The notes under the pieces: model-generated
The model's input: only the letters and a program-made list of their open reading frames with translations
What the model was told of the DNA's origin: nothing
Database searches by the model: none
Assembly: GCF_047973035.1 (NCBI RefSeq)
Contig: NZ_JBKEBF010000037.1
Location: forward strand, 62,001-126,000
DNA from: Oleidesulfovibrio sp047973035
Lineage (GTDB): Bacteria > Desulfobacterota > Desulfovibrionia > Desulfovibrionales > Desulfovibrionaceae
Length of the DNA stretch: 64,000 nucleotides
Direction of reading: 5' to 3'
Position numbers and translations under genes: made by a program
In this document: positions 1-9,001 of the stretch, piece after piece
Layout: every line of letters begins with the position of its first letter
Numbering within the stretch: the stretch's first letter is position 1

Positions 1-46
1 CCACTTTGGTGAAAATAAGAAGCAACAAACAAAAACGGAGGATTCC

Positions 47-535
47 ATGAAGACTCGTTCAATTGTAACTATCGTAGCAGCCCTTGGAGTTTTTGCTCTT
101 GCAGCCGTAGCATTTGCCGGCCCTTATGGTCATGGCGGCGGTCACGGTAGTATGATGGGCGGATACGGTAAGGGAAGTGTTAATTGTCCTTACGGTGGCG
201 GACAGGGCATGGGCTCCGGTTACAACAGCCTTACCCCTGAAAAGCAGGCCGAGTATGACAAAATCGTGGCGGAAGCTGATAAGGAAATGACCCCGTTGCG
301 CGAGTCGCTGTTTGCAAAGCAGGCAGAACTGAACGCCATGTACAACAATCCCAACGCTGACCCCGCAGCAGTTGGCAAGGTTGCCGGCGAAGTTGCAAAG
401 CTGCGCACCCAGATGCGCAACCTGCATATCGAACTTTCTGACCGCCTTGAAAAGGAAGTAGGCCTGCAGTCCGGCTTTAAGCGCGGACACCGTGGTGGCG
501 GCTTCCATGGCAGTGGCGGTTTCGGCTGCAACTAG
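47..535 (+). CDS. ZraP/Spy-like periplasmic metal-binding protein
   Basis: A 162-residue protein with a clear signal peptide (residues 1-24, cleavage after AFA), so it should act in the periplasm. The mature N-terminus (about 25-60) is rich in Gly, His and Met with one Cys, the middle (about 62-140) is a charged helical region starting LTPEKQAEYDK, and the tail is again Gly/His-rich ending in Cys-Asn. This layout matches zinc-resistance-associated ZraP and the wider Spy/CpxP chaperone group, which bind metal and protect periplasmic proteins. An SD sequence GGAGG lies just before the ATG. A strong terminator follows, so it is probably monocistronic or the last gene of a unit that begins outside the window. 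No ZraSR two-component genes are visible here. Family call is good; the metal bound is not known. Confidence 0.82.
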   Translation: MKTRSIVTIVAALGVFALAAVAFAGPYGHGGGHGSMMGGYGKGSVNCPYGGGQGMGSGYNSLTPEKQAEYDKIVAEADKEMTPLRESLFAKQAELNAMYNNPNADPAAVGKVAGEVAKLRTQMRNLHIELSDRLEKEVGLQSGFKRGHRGGGFHGSGGFGCN

Positions 536-621
536 AACTTAGCCTGTAATTTAGGGTGAGGCCCTCCTTCACTTCTCGTAACAAGCCTTGCCGATACTGA
601 TACTACAGACATAGTGGCACC

Positions 622-656
622 AACCGGCCGGAATATTTTCCGGCCGGTTTTTTTGT
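622..656 (+). terminator. Rho-independent terminator after ZraP-like gene
   Basis: A 10-bp perfect stem (AACCGGCCGG / CCGGCCGGTT) with an AT loop, followed by a T-rich run. Confidence 0.9.
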
Positions 657-799
657 TTTTTAAAATAAAAATTGAATGCTAACTCAAGGTGTTAACATGG
701 GATTCTATGTAAAAAAATACTATGCGAGTAATCAATCATTAGTGTTTATATATAAAATCCAATATGATACATGATTAAGTTATTTTTTTCACATTCTCC

Positions 800-828
800 T
801 TGACGAATTTTTAGAGCGGTCATATATG
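800..828 (+). promoter_or_regulatory. Predicted sigma-70 promoter of the small lipoprotein gene
   Basis: TTGACG at 800-805 and TATATG at 823-828 are separated by 17 bases, close to the housekeeping consensus. It lies about 75 bases before the ATG at 905 in an AT-rich intergenic region. Confidence 0.6.
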
Positions 829-904
829 TGAATCAACGTGATTGGTCGCTCAGTTTGAACAATGGGTAAGCAAGCTGAGCCAGAATCAAAGTGAGGATAA
901 GCTT

Positions 905-1099
905 ATGCGTACCAGAAGAAGAATGAACAGAGAAGATCGTCAACAGATCTATCGTTGGGTTAACCGTGCAATGATGGGATGTCTGATTTTTGCTTTAGCA
1001 GCAGGATGTTTCTCTTTCCGCCCCAAGAACACCAATCTTGTTCATGGTATGCCTGTAGCTGCAACGGCTGCCTTGCAGTCTCCTCAGACCCATTTTTAA
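905..1099 (+). CDS. Small putative lipoprotein, unknown function
   Basis: A 64-residue protein. I chose the ATG at 905 because GAGG stands 8 bases upstream; an in-frame TTG at 842 has no such signal. The N-terminus is strongly basic (several Arg), then comes a short hydrophobic stretch ending in LAAGC, which resembles a lipobox with Cys at about residue 35, although the -3 position is Ala rather than Leu. About 29 residues follow. It has its own promoter (800-828) and terminator (1139-1166), so it is a self-contained unit. I do not recognise a family. It may be a lineage-specific small lipoprotein or membrane-anchored peptide. Confidence 0.5.
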   Translation: MRTRRRMNREDRQQIYRWVNRAMMGCLIFALAAGCFSFRPKNTNLVHGMPVAATAALQSPQTHF

Positions 1100-1138
1100 G
1101 CATTGCTCCATCCGGGGTTATTAGTGTGACCCTTTTTT

Positions 1139-1166
1139 GCCCGTCTGCTGTGCAGGCGGGCTTTTT
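1139..1166 (+). terminator. Rho-independent terminator after small lipoprotein
   Basis: Ten-base-pair stem GCCCGTCTGC / GCAGGCGGGC (one G-U) with a 3-base loop, followed by TTTTT. Confidence 0.88.
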
Positions 1167-1693
1167 GTTGTTCTGGTAAGGCCGATAAAGGTCTTCTCAC
1201 TAAGGCAGGCTGAAGGATGAATTTTACTATTCCGGTGAGTGATTTTCTGAGGTGGTTCTTTAAATCACTATGCCGTCTTTCTGCAGCTATCCATTGGCTT
1301 TCCGGAGATTCTGACCTTTACTTCCTCGTGCTATCAGTACGCCAATAAACTCTTTTCTTTTTTATCAAGTGCAGGTCGCTTGTTACTCTGCCGGTGTATT
1401 ATGATCTGGGGTAAAAAAACTTTGATAGACTTAACGGTAAGTTGTGTGGATCTTGGTAAAACTTTTCTTTTTTTTATTGCTGAGAATCTTCTCCAAACTG
1501 TGTAAGCTTCCCGGAATTATCTAAGGTCATGCAGCTTCTTTATATTGTCTGGGTGCCTTTTGTTGCACCTGTTCAGGTATGTGAGTGCTTTCTGTGTAAC
1601 GAAAACGGCATGTTCTGTTGTTCTTCATAAAAAACAGCTTGTGTATGGCTTTTTTCTTTTAGTCATGTTAGGAATGATTTTTGTTAACAAAAG
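1167..1693. other. Gene-free stretch upstream of nrdJ
   Basis: About 530 bases with no open frame carrying a convincing SD. It becomes T-rich toward nrdJ. I looked for a cobalamin riboswitch and for paired NrdR boxes and did not recognise either. Confidence 0.5.
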
Positions 1694-1723
1694 TTGAGAT
1701 AAAATTTAACATACTGATATAAT
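1694..1723 (+). promoter_or_regulatory. Predicted sigma-70 promoter of nrdJ
   Basis: TTGAGA at 1694-1699 and a perfect TATAAT at 1718-1723 with an 18-base spacer. The -10 box overlaps an upstream in-frame ATG (1722), which argues that translation begins at the later ATG (1746) and that the leader is short, roughly 15 bases. Confidence 0.65.
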
Positions 1724-1745
1724 GAATAAAGAAGGAAGGGAGTTC

Positions 1746-3995
1746 ATGAAGGGGATGCCTAAACAACCTAAAGATTTAACGCCGGTTACACTTAATTCCA
1801 ATGCGGAAGTTGTGCTGTCCAGGCGCTATTTTCGTAAGGGACCGGACGGACAGCCATTGGAAGATGCAACCGGACTTTTCTGGCGTGTTGCAGCTGCCAT
1901 CGCCAATGAAGAAGACAAATACAAAGACTCTTCGTGGAAGAAGGACTCACTGGCAAAAGAATTTTATAATCTTATGACTTCATGGAAGTTTTTGCCAAAT
2001 TCCCCTACTCTGATGAACGCAGGCACCGAGCTTGGTCAGCTGGCTGCCTGCTTTGTTTTGCCTGTGGGCGACTCCATCGAAGAAATTTTTGATGCTGTAA
2101 AGCATGCTGCAATGATTCATAAGTCAGGCGGGGGAACAGGTTTTTCTTTCACTCGTCTGCGGCCGCAGGAAAGCCGTGTCGGTTCCACCGGCGGTGTTGC
2201 ATCCGGTCCGCTTTCTTTTTTGCGCATATTTAACACGGCAACCGAGCAGATTAAGCAGGGGGGCACACGCCGTGGCGCGAATATGGGCATTCTGCGTGTA
2301 GACCATCCTGATATTCTGGACTTTATTCGCGCTAAAGAACGTGAAGGCGAGTTTAATAACTTCAACCTTTCCGTGGCACTGACTGAAGACTTCATGAAAG
2401 CCGTTGAAAATGGTGAAGACTACCCTCTTATCGCTCCGCATACCGGTGAAGCAAAAGGAACCTTGAACGCCCGCGAAGTGTTTGAGATTCTGGTGCAGAA
2501 GGCATGGGAATCCGGTGATCCGGGCATCGTGTTCATCGACCGTATCAACCGCGACAACCCCACTCCCGCACAAGGCGAAATGGAATCTACCAACCCGTGC
2601 GGAGAACAGCCGCTGCTGCCCTATGAAGCCTGCAACCTCGGCTCCATCAACCTTGCCGGTCTGTACGTGGACGGGCAGAAAAGCGTGACCGATTCCGTAG
2701 ACTGGGCAGAGCTTAAGCGCATCATTCAGCTTTCTGTGCGTTTTTTGGATAACGTTATTGATGCGTCCCGCTATCCTCTCGATAAAATTACTGAAACAGT
2801 ACACAAAAACCGTAAGATAGGCCTTGGCATTATGGGCTGGGCTGATCTTTTGTACCAGCTGCGCATCCCCTACAACAGTCAGGATGCTGTAAAGCTGGCA
2901 GACCGGCTGATGGAGTTTATCCGTGCAGAAGGCCGCGCCGCATCCAAGCAGCTTGCAAAAGAACGCGGTGCTTTTCCTGCCTATGCCGAGTCCGTTTTCG
3001 GACAGCGTGATATTGGCCCGTACCGTAACGCCACTATAACCACCATTGCTCCTACCGGAACTCTTTCAATCATTGCAGGTTGTTCATCCGGCGTTGAACC
3101 GCTTTTTGCGCTCAGCTTCGCACGCCATGTCATGGATGGCGAACGGCTGGTAGAAGTGAACCCGTATTTTGAACAGGCTCTGAAAGACGAATCCTGCTAT
3201 TCCGAAAAGCTGATGGAAACAGTTACGCAAAAGGGTTCTGTGCAAAATATAGAGCACCTGCCCAAGTGGCTGCGCGATGTGTATGTGACCGCCATGGATA
3301 TCGAGCCAGTATGGCATCTGAAAATGCAGGCTGCGTTTCAGGAACATACTGACAACGCCGTTTCAAAAACTGTTAACCTGCCCAACAGCGCCAGCATTGA
3401 TGACATTCGTAATATCTACTGGATGGCGTACGAGCGCGGCTGCAAGGGCGTTACGGTTTACCGTGACGGCTGCAAGCAGTCCCAGGTGCTTTGCACCGGC
3501 GACGGCGAAAAAGCCAAAGAGGGCGATAAAAAAGATAGTAGCGTTGTGCGTATGCGCCCTGATGTGGTATACGGATTTACCCAGAAGGTTGAAACCGGCC
3601 TCGGCGTTCTGTATCTGACCATTAACGAGGTGGACGGACGCCCGTTCGAGCTGTTTGCCACCATCGGAAAATCCGGTCGCTCTATTACGGCAAAAGCGGA
3701 AGCCATCGGCAGGCTGGTATCTCTGGCCATGCGTTCCGGTGTGGAAATTGAGGAAATAGTCAATCAACTTAAGGGGATTGGCGGAGAACATCCTAAGTTT
3801 CAGAAAAAAGGCCTCCTGCTCTCCATCCCTGATGCCATTGCATGGGTGCTGGAAAACAGGTACTTAAAGGCAAAGGTGCCCGTTCATTCGCCTAACGGCT
3901 TGAACAGGCAGCAGTGCCCCGATTGCGACGAAGAGCTGGTGTTTCAGGAAGGTTGCCATATCTGCCCTGCATGCGGTTTTACCAAGTGCGGCTGA
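1746..3995 (+). CDS. nrdJ: Adenosylcobalamin-dependent ribonucleotide reductase (class II)
   Basis: Reduces ribonucleotides to deoxyribonucleotides using coenzyme B12, independent of oxygen. The 749-residue protein has the class II signatures: LPNSPTLMNAG near the N-terminus, GGGTGFSF, NPCGEQPLLPYEACNLGSINL in the active-site region, and IAPTGTLSIIAG. The C-terminus carries a cysteine-rich tail (CPDCDEEL, then CPACG and a terminal CG) typical of redox-shuttling or zinc-ribbon ends of NrdJ. The start at 1746 is preceded by GAAGGAAGG at a spacing of 6; the upstream ATG at 1722 overlaps a -10 box. It is a single-gene unit with a strong terminator. No NrdR box was recognised. Identity is very secure. 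Confidence 0.96.
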   Translation: MKGMPKQPKDLTPVTLNSNAEVVLSRRYFRKGPDGQPLEDATGLFWRVAAAIANEEDKYKDSSWKKDSLAKEFYNLMTSWKFLPNSPTLMNAGTELGQLAACFVLPVGDSIEEIFDAVKHAAMIHKSGGGTGFSFTRLRPQESRVGSTGGVASGPLSFLRIFNTATEQIKQGGTRRGANMGILRVDHPDILDFIRAKEREGEFNNFNLSVALTEDFMKAVENGEDYPLIAPHTGEAKGTLNAREVFEILVQKAWESGDPGIVFIDRINRDNPTPAQGEMESTNPCGEQPLLPYEACNLGSINLAGLYVDGQKSVTDSVDWAELKRIIQLSVRFLDNVIDASRYPLDKITETVHKNRKIGLGIMGWADLLYQLRIPYNSQDAVKLADRLMEFIRAEGRAASKQLAKERGAFPAYAESVFGQRDIGPYRNATITTIAPTGTLSIIAGCSSGVEPLFALSFARHVMDGERLVEVNPYFEQALKDESCYSEKLMETVTQKGSVQNIEHLPKWLRDVYVTAMDIEPVWHLKMQAAFQEHTDNAVSKTVNLPNSASIDDIRNIYWMAYERGCKGVTVYRDGCKQSQVLCTGDGEKAKEGDKKDSSVVRMRPDVVYGFTQKVETGLGVLYLTINEVDGRPFELFATIGKSGRSITAKAEAIGRLVSLAMRSGVEIEEIVNQLKGIGGEHPKFQKKGLLLSIPDAIAWVLENRYLKAKVPVHSPNGLNRQQCPDCDEELVFQEGCHICPACGFTKCG

Positions 3996-4021
3996 TGCGC
4001 CACATAACAGCATAGCGAACG

Positions 4022-4049
4022 GGGGAGCCTGAATAGGCTCCCCTTTTTT
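4022..4049 (+). terminator. Rho-independent terminator after nrdJ
   Basis: Nine-base-pair stem GGGGAGCCT / AGGCTCCCC with loop GAAT and a run of six T. It also lies just before ftsE. Confidence 0.92.
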
Positions 4050-4064
4050 GTAGCGGAATAATAC

Positions 4065-4772
4065 ATGCTTGATATTCAGCATCTTTCACACAACTTCGGT
4101 CCGCATTGGGCGTTGAAAAACGTCTCGTTCCGGCTGGAAAAAGGTGACTTTCTTTTTTTATGCGGACCTTCCGGTGCCGGTAAGACCACACTTATGCGTA
4201 TGCTATATGGCGCGTTGCCTGTGTACCGCGGTTCTGTAAGTGTGGCCGGATTTGATCTGAAAAACCTGAAAAAGCGTCAATTGCCGGCCTTGCGGCGTCA
4301 GGTGAGCGTGGTATTTCAGGATTTTAAAATTCTGCCTAAACGCAGCGTGTACGACAATATAGCCATCGCGCTGGAAGTACGTTGCCTGCAGCGTCTGCAT
4401 ATAGACAGGCGAGTCCGCGCCGTTGCCCGCGGCCTCGGGCTGGAAAACAGGCTGCACACCGCCTGCGGTGAGCTTTCCGGCGGTGAACAGCAGCGGGTTG
4501 CCGTTGCCCGTGCGGTTGTGGTCAACCCGCAGATTCTGCTTGCGGATGAACCCACAGGCAACCTTGATCCCGATCTTGCGCTGCGTATGCTGGATATTTT
4601 CAAGCAGTTTCACGCTTATGGAACCACGGTCATTGTGGCTACCCACAACAGAGAGCTGGTCGAGCGCCATTCCGGTGCGCGCGTTCTGCGTCTGGATGAA
4701 GGCAAAATAACCTACGCAAATTGGGCAGGAGCTACTATTTTTGAAGGCTCCGAAGCGGAGGATGCATGGTAG
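4065..4772 (+). CDS. ftsE: Cell division ATP-binding protein FtsE
   Basis: Cytoplasmic ABC ATPase of the FtsEX complex, which couples ATP hydrolysis to peptidoglycan hydrolase activation at the division septum. The 235-residue sequence shows Walker A GPSGAGKT (about residues 34-41), the signature LSGGEQQR, Walker B ILLADEP, and the FtsE-typical GNLDP and ATHN segments. It overlaps ftsX by 7 bases, so the two are translationally coupled. The gene starts only 16 bases after the nrdJ terminator. Family assignment over generic ABC ATPases rests on length and on the adjacent FtsX-type permease. Confidence 0.92.
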   Translation: MLDIQHLSHNFGPHWALKNVSFRLEKGDFLFLCGPSGAGKTTLMRMLYGALPVYRGSVSVAGFDLKNLKKRQLPALRRQVSVVFQDFKILPKRSVYDNIAIALEVRCLQRLHIDRRVRAVARGLGLENRLHTACGELSGGEQQRVAVARAVVVNPQILLADEPTGNLDPDLALRMLDIFKQFHAYGTTVIVATHNRELVERHSGARVLRLDEGKITYANWAGATIFEGSEAEDAW

Positions 4773-5644
4773 GCATCATTCTGCGACTCTTTAGCAGAGG
4801 TGTGCGCGATATGGCTGCGCATCCTCTTGCCCAACTGTTTACACTGCTTGCCGTGACTCTTGCGGTCTTTCTGGCAGGGCTGTTTTTAATGGCGTTTGTC
4901 AATCTTGATCAGGCGCTAGGAACTGCACGGGGCAAAGCTGTGTATCAGGTGTACTGGCACAAGGATGCGGATATGAAAATTGTCCGTTCGCAGTGGCAGG
5001 GCTTTTCGCACATGCCCTGGCTTGTGGATGTGCGCACGTACACTCCTGACGAAGCATTGAAAACCCTGACAGGCAACCTTGCCAGCGTGGGCGGTGTGGA
5101 TACCTCGTGGATAGGTGAAAGTCCCCTGCCTGCCACTGCCGTGCTTACTTTTGAACCCCGCCCTAAAGATATGGATACATGGCATGAAGAAACCATGGCC
5201 TATCTTTCCGGTTTACCGGGTGTGCAACGCATAGGCGCCAGCCCTGTGCGGGATGATCTGGCGCGTGCATGGAACGTGTTCAGCCGTAATGTAATGTGGC
5301 CCGTTATAGGTTTTCTGGGGCTTGTGCTTTCGCTTGTGGTGGGTAATACCATCAAATTGTCTCTGGTCAGCCGCGAGACAGAAATAGAAATTTTGCACCT
5401 TGTGGGTGCGCGCAACTGGTACATACGATTGCCGCTTTTGATTACCGGCGGCCTGCAGGGGCTTGTTGGCGGTCTGCTGGCGACAGCTCTTTTGTGGATT
5501 ACGTGGGCGCAGATTAAAAACGTGTTCATGTTTCCGCCGGTAAGCATGCAATTGTCGTTTCTGCCTGTGGAGCAGGTCGCCATGCTTGTGGCTGTGCCTG
5601 TGGTTATGGGCGTTGTAAGCAGCTGGATAGCCGTAAAACGCTGA
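4766..5644 (+). CDS. ftsX: Cell division protein FtsX (ABC permease-like)
   Basis: Membrane partner of FtsE. The 292-residue protein has one N-terminal membrane segment (about 21-45), a periplasmic domain of about 130 residues, and three further membrane segments (about 176-196, 218-240 and 268-288), the FtsX topology. The segment ETEIEILHLVGA before TM3 is typical of the family. Its ATG overlaps the ftsE stop. In other bacteria the periplasmic loop recruits a hydrolase activator such as EnvC; no such gene is adjacent here. Confidence 0.9.
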   Translation: MVGIILRLFSRGVRDMAAHPLAQLFTLLAVTLAVFLAGLFLMAFVNLDQALGTARGKAVYQVYWHKDADMKIVRSQWQGFSHMPWLVDVRTYTPDEALKTLTGNLASVGGVDTSWIGESPLPATAVLTFEPRPKDMDTWHEETMAYLSGLPGVQRIGASPVRDDLARAWNVFSRNVMWPVIGFLGLVLSLVVGNTIKLSLVSRETEIEILHLVGARNWYIRLPLLITGGLQGLVGGLLATALLWITWAQIKNVFMFPPVSMQLSFLPVEQVAMLVAVPVVMGVVSSWIAVKR

Positions 5645-5763
5645 TTCTTTTCGTGCAGTGTTCGTAATGCTTCCGGAAGCCTTCCGGTAAGTTTCTTTTT
5701 AGATGCTTTGTTAATACAAGCATTGCGTGCGCAGCTACATATCAGCATCTTTCAGAGGACATC

Positions 5764-7431
5764 ATGAGAAGTAAAAAAATGACTGGCGGGCTGGAAAAGG
5801 CCCCTCACAGATCGCTGCTGTACGCCCTTGGCCTTACCCGCGAAGAGATGTCACGCCCGTTGGTGGGTGTAGTAAACGCCGCCAACGAGGTGGTGCCTGG
5901 GCACATTCATCTTGATACCATTGCCGAAGCCGTTAAAGCCGGTGTTCGTGCAGCCGGCGGAACTCCTATGGAATTTCCTGCCATCGGCGTGTGCGACGGT
6001 CTGGCCATGAACCACGAAGGAATGCGTTTTTCGCTACCAAGCCGAGAAATTATTGCGGATTCTATTGAGATCATGGCAACGGCGCATCCTTTTGACGCGC
6101 TGGTGTTCATACCCAACTGTGACAAATCCGTACCCGGCATGCTTATGGCTATGCTGCGTCTGAACGTACCTTCGGTGCTCATCAGCGGTGGCCCCATGAT
6201 GGCAGGCGAAACAGGCGGCAAGGCTTCTGACCTTATCACCGTGTTTGAAGGCGTCGGCATGGTGCGTCAGGGCAAGATGACCGAAGCGGAGCTGGAAGAC
6301 CTTTCTGAAACTGCCTGTCCCGGCTGCGGCTCCTGCGCTGGTATGTTCACTGCCAACTCCATGAACTGTCTTTCCGAGACCATCGGCCTTGCGCTGCCCG
6401 GTAACGGCACCACGCCTGCCACATCTGCCGCGCGGGTGCGCCTTGCAAAGCATGCGGGTATGCGTGTGATGGAACTGCTGGAGAAGGACATCAAGCCGCG
6501 CGACATCGTTACGGAAAAAGCCGTAGCCAACGCTGTTGCCGCCGATATGGCTCTGGGCTGCTCCACCAATACGGTGCTGCATCTCCCTGCGGTATTTGCC
6601 GAAGCCGGCCTTGATCTGACGCTGAGTATTTTTGATGAAGTTAGCCGTAAGACGCCTAACCTGTGTAAGCTTTCCCCTGCGGGACATCAGCATATTCAGG
6701 ACCTGCACCGCGCAGGGGGCATTCCCGCTGTAATGGCAGAGCTGGATAAAATCGGCCTGATTAACCGCGATGCCATGACTGTGACCGGCAAAACCGTGGG
6801 CGAAAACCTTGATGACCTTGGCGCAGCCGTGCGCAACCATGATGTTATCAAGTCTGTGGAAGCTCCTTATTCGCCGCAGGGTGGCATTGCCATTCTGTAT
6901 GGTTCTCTGGCACCGGAAGGCGCGGTGGTAAAGCAGTCTGCCGTTGCTCCTGAAATGATGCAGCGTATTGCCCGTGCCCGCGTGTTTGACTCGGAAGAAA
7001 CAGCGTTTGAAGCCATTATGGCGCAGAAGATAGAAAAAGGTGATGCCATCATTATCCGCTACGAAGGCCCCAAGGGCGGCCCGGGTATGCGTGAAATGCT
7101 CTCACCCACTGCGGCCATTGCCGGTATCGGGCTGGGCGCGGATGTTGCGCTTATTACTGACGGTCGCTTCTCCGGCGGAACCCGTGGCGCAGCCATTGGC
7201 CACGTTTCGCCTGAAGCTGCAGAAGGCGGCCCAATCGGCCTTGTGCGTGAAGGTGATATGATCGAGATCGACATTCCTGCGCGTAAACTGAACCTGCTGG
7301 TGGATGAAGCCGAGATGGAAGAACGCCGGAAGGCGTTTACCCCGCTGGAAAAAGAGATTACTTCGCCCCTGCTGCGCCGCTACAGCAGGCTGGTCACTTC
7401 CGCCGCCAAAGGCGCTGTGTACAAACGCTAG
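5764..7431 (+). CDS. ilvD: Dihydroxy-acid dehydratase
   Basis: Catalyses the third common step of branched-chain amino-acid synthesis, dehydrating 2,3-dihydroxy-isovalerate and its methyl analogue to 2-oxoacids. The 555-residue length is standard. Iron-sulfur ligand motifs are present: NCDKSVPGM and CPGCGSCAGMF, plus the TDGRFSGG segment near the C-terminus. The ATG is preceded by AGAGGA at a spacing of 5. It is separated from ftsX by 119 bases and followed by its own terminator, so it appears monocistronic. No leader-peptide attenuator was recognised. Confidence 0.96.
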   Translation: MRSKKMTGGLEKAPHRSLLYALGLTREEMSRPLVGVVNAANEVVPGHIHLDTIAEAVKAGVRAAGGTPMEFPAIGVCDGLAMNHEGMRFSLPSREIIADSIEIMATAHPFDALVFIPNCDKSVPGMLMAMLRLNVPSVLISGGPMMAGETGGKASDLITVFEGVGMVRQGKMTEAELEDLSETACPGCGSCAGMFTANSMNCLSETIGLALPGNGTTPATSAARVRLAKHAGMRVMELLEKDIKPRDIVTEKAVANAVAADMALGCSTNTVLHLPAVFAEAGLDLTLSIFDEVSRKTPNLCKLSPAGHQHIQDLHRAGGIPAVMAELDKIGLINRDAMTVTGKTVGENLDDLGAAVRNHDVIKSVEAPYSPQGGIAILYGSLAPEGAVVKQSAVAPEMMQRIARARVFDSEETAFEAIMAQKIEKGDAIIIRYEGPKGGPGMREMLSPTAAIAGIGLGADVALITDGRFSGGTRGAAIGHVSPEAAEGGPIGLVREGDMIEIDIPARKLNLLVDEAEMEERRKAFTPLEKEITSPLLRRYSRLVTSAAKGAVYKR

Positions 7432-7463
7432 GCGTAACAATACTAGATTCATCAGACTAAAAA

Positions 7464-7490
7464 GGGCACCGGAATCCGGTGCCCTTTTTT
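7464..7490 (+). terminator. Rho-independent terminator after ilvD
   Basis: Nine-base-pair stem GGGCACCGG / CCGGTGCCC, three-base loop, six T. Confidence 0.92.
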
Positions 7491-7872
7491 ATGCGTTATG
7501 GCAGAAATTACGTGTAATAAAAGAACTGGTTAGTGCTTTAATATTGTATGAAAACGTTTATAGCAGCCGAGCCGCGTAGGGGCTTTTCGGGAAAGGTAGC
7601 AGTTACAGGAACAATCCAACCGTACGGTTAAGCCGCTACCCTGCCCTTTGCCCCTGAAGGATAGGCGGTGTTGTCTTACCTGTTGCCGTTATCGCGATTA
7701 TAGGCAGCAAGGGCTGGCTCCATGCTCATACACCGGGCTGACGGAATGAATGGCCTAACCGCAGGTGTAAGCCGCTTTGTTTGTGTGATTCGGTGAAAGA
7801 CGAGCATAAAGAATAGCTCCCCTGAATGAGAGATGCGTAAGACGTGCGTATGACAGCCGCCTGAGCAAATGA
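7491..7872. other. Gene-free convergent gap after ilvD
   Basis: About 380 bases between the convergent ilvD and methyltransferase genes. No gene, RNA or repeat was recognised, and no clear terminator for the minus-strand gene. Confidence 0.45.
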
Positions 7873-8628
7873 TTATGCAGTAGGCGCCGTTTTTACTGCT
7901 TCGGCTTTCGCCATGATGGGAGTGACGGGAGCGATATTCACAAGGTCTACGCGGATGGCTGCGTATCCGCCGAATGGCAGTGGAGATATCCAGCCATTGC
8001 AGAGCGCGCACGGCAAGAAATCACGCCACGAAAAGACAGGCCCTGCCAAAACGGAACGCATGGTCATGGGTTTGTCACCGACCACTTCGCGAAGCATGGA
8101 GCGCAATTTTAAGGGGCTGAACCAGTTTGCCTTGCGCAGCGTGCCGGATTTGTCTGTATCGGACTTTTTTAAACAGGGTCTGCCGCGTGTAAGGTAGTAA
8201 AGGCTCCAGCGATTAAGAAAACCGACAAGAACCCCTCGGGCTGCCACGCGGAACGCTTCTTCCAGAGCGGTTTCCGGGTCTTCCATAAATTCAAGGCTGG
8301 CCAGCAGAACAACGTAGTCAAAGCGATTGTCTTCGTATGGCAGATGCTCGCCGTTACCTACATTCAGCTCCGCTTTGTGCCCCAGCCTTCCGTGGGCGGC
8401 TTCCAGCATGGCGGTAGAACGGTCAAGTCCGGTCACATCGAAACCGGCCTCCCATAACATTTCCAGAAAATACCCCGGACCGCACCCTACCTCCAGCAGT
8501 GACCGCCCGCGACGTGGCCAGCCGGAGACCATGCTCTCCAGCAGGCGCTTTTCCTGTCGCAGCGCAAATTCACCAGCCTTGGTGGCATGCCAGTATTCGT
8601 ATTCCTGAACGTGTTTCTCGTCCCACAT
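7873..8628 (-). CDS. SAM-dependent class I methyltransferase, substrate unknown
   Basis: A 251-residue Rossmann-fold methyltransferase. The SAM-binding motif LLEVGCGPG is at about residues 44-52, followed by an acidic residue at the end of beta-2 (TGLD) and a DYVVLLASLEF motif of the UbiE/Methyltransf_11 type. I chose the ATG at 8628, preceded by GGAG, over longer in-frame starts. The C-terminal part (SPLKLRSMLREV) is found in methyltransferases acting on small or lipid-like molecules, but the substrate cannot be read from sequence. It is a lone gene, convergent with ilvD. Confidence 0.8.
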   Translation of the reverse strand: MWDEKHVQEYEYWHATKAGEFALRQEKRLLESMVSGWPRRGRSLLEVGCGPGYFLEMLWEAGFDVTGLDRSTAMLEAAHGRLGHKAELNVGNGEHLPYEDNRFDYVVLLASLEFMEDPETALEEAFRVAARGVLVGFLNRWSLYYLTRGRPCLKKSDTDKSGTLRKANWFSPLKLRSMLREVVGDKPMTMRSVLAGPVFSWRDFLPCALCNGWISPLPFGGYAAIRVDLVNIAPVTPIMAKAEAVKTAPTA

Positions 8629-9001
8629 GATTGTCTCCGTAATAACGAGCGAAAAAAATACCATATGCGCAGCTAGCGTCAATACGCACAGGCTGCGTGT
8701 CAATCTAAGACGAATTGGCGGGTGAGTTTATGGTTTGGAAGGATTGAACAGAATCTTCGAAGTTGAAGAAATTGTATTTTTAAAAACTGCGGCTCTTATC
8801 AAAAAAAGGAATAAAAGTTCAAATTACATATAAATGTTTGAAATTGTGTGGTTTTATGTAGTTTTTGTTAGTTTTGTGATAGCTATTGCAAAAAAAGTAG
8901 CATTGTATCAAAGATTACACATAACGCGCCAGCACTGTTAGTTTATTACCTTGAACTGCATATTGGCGCTGCTTTCATTTTGATGTCTTGGGGTGATCTT
9001 G
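8629..9001. other. AT-rich divergent intergenic region
   Basis: About 370 bases between the methyltransferase (minus) and the GGDEF gene (plus), strongly AT-rich from 8740 on. It must hold both promoters, but I could not define a convincing -35/-10 pair. Confidence 0.4.

Noticed and set aside
1180..1700. Cobalamin riboswitch before the B12-dependent reductase
   Set aside because: I found none of the conserved core blocks in the upstream region.
1722..1745. Earlier in-frame start of nrdJ
   Set aside because: The codon overlaps a perfect -10 box and lacks an SD; the ATG at 1746 has a strong one.
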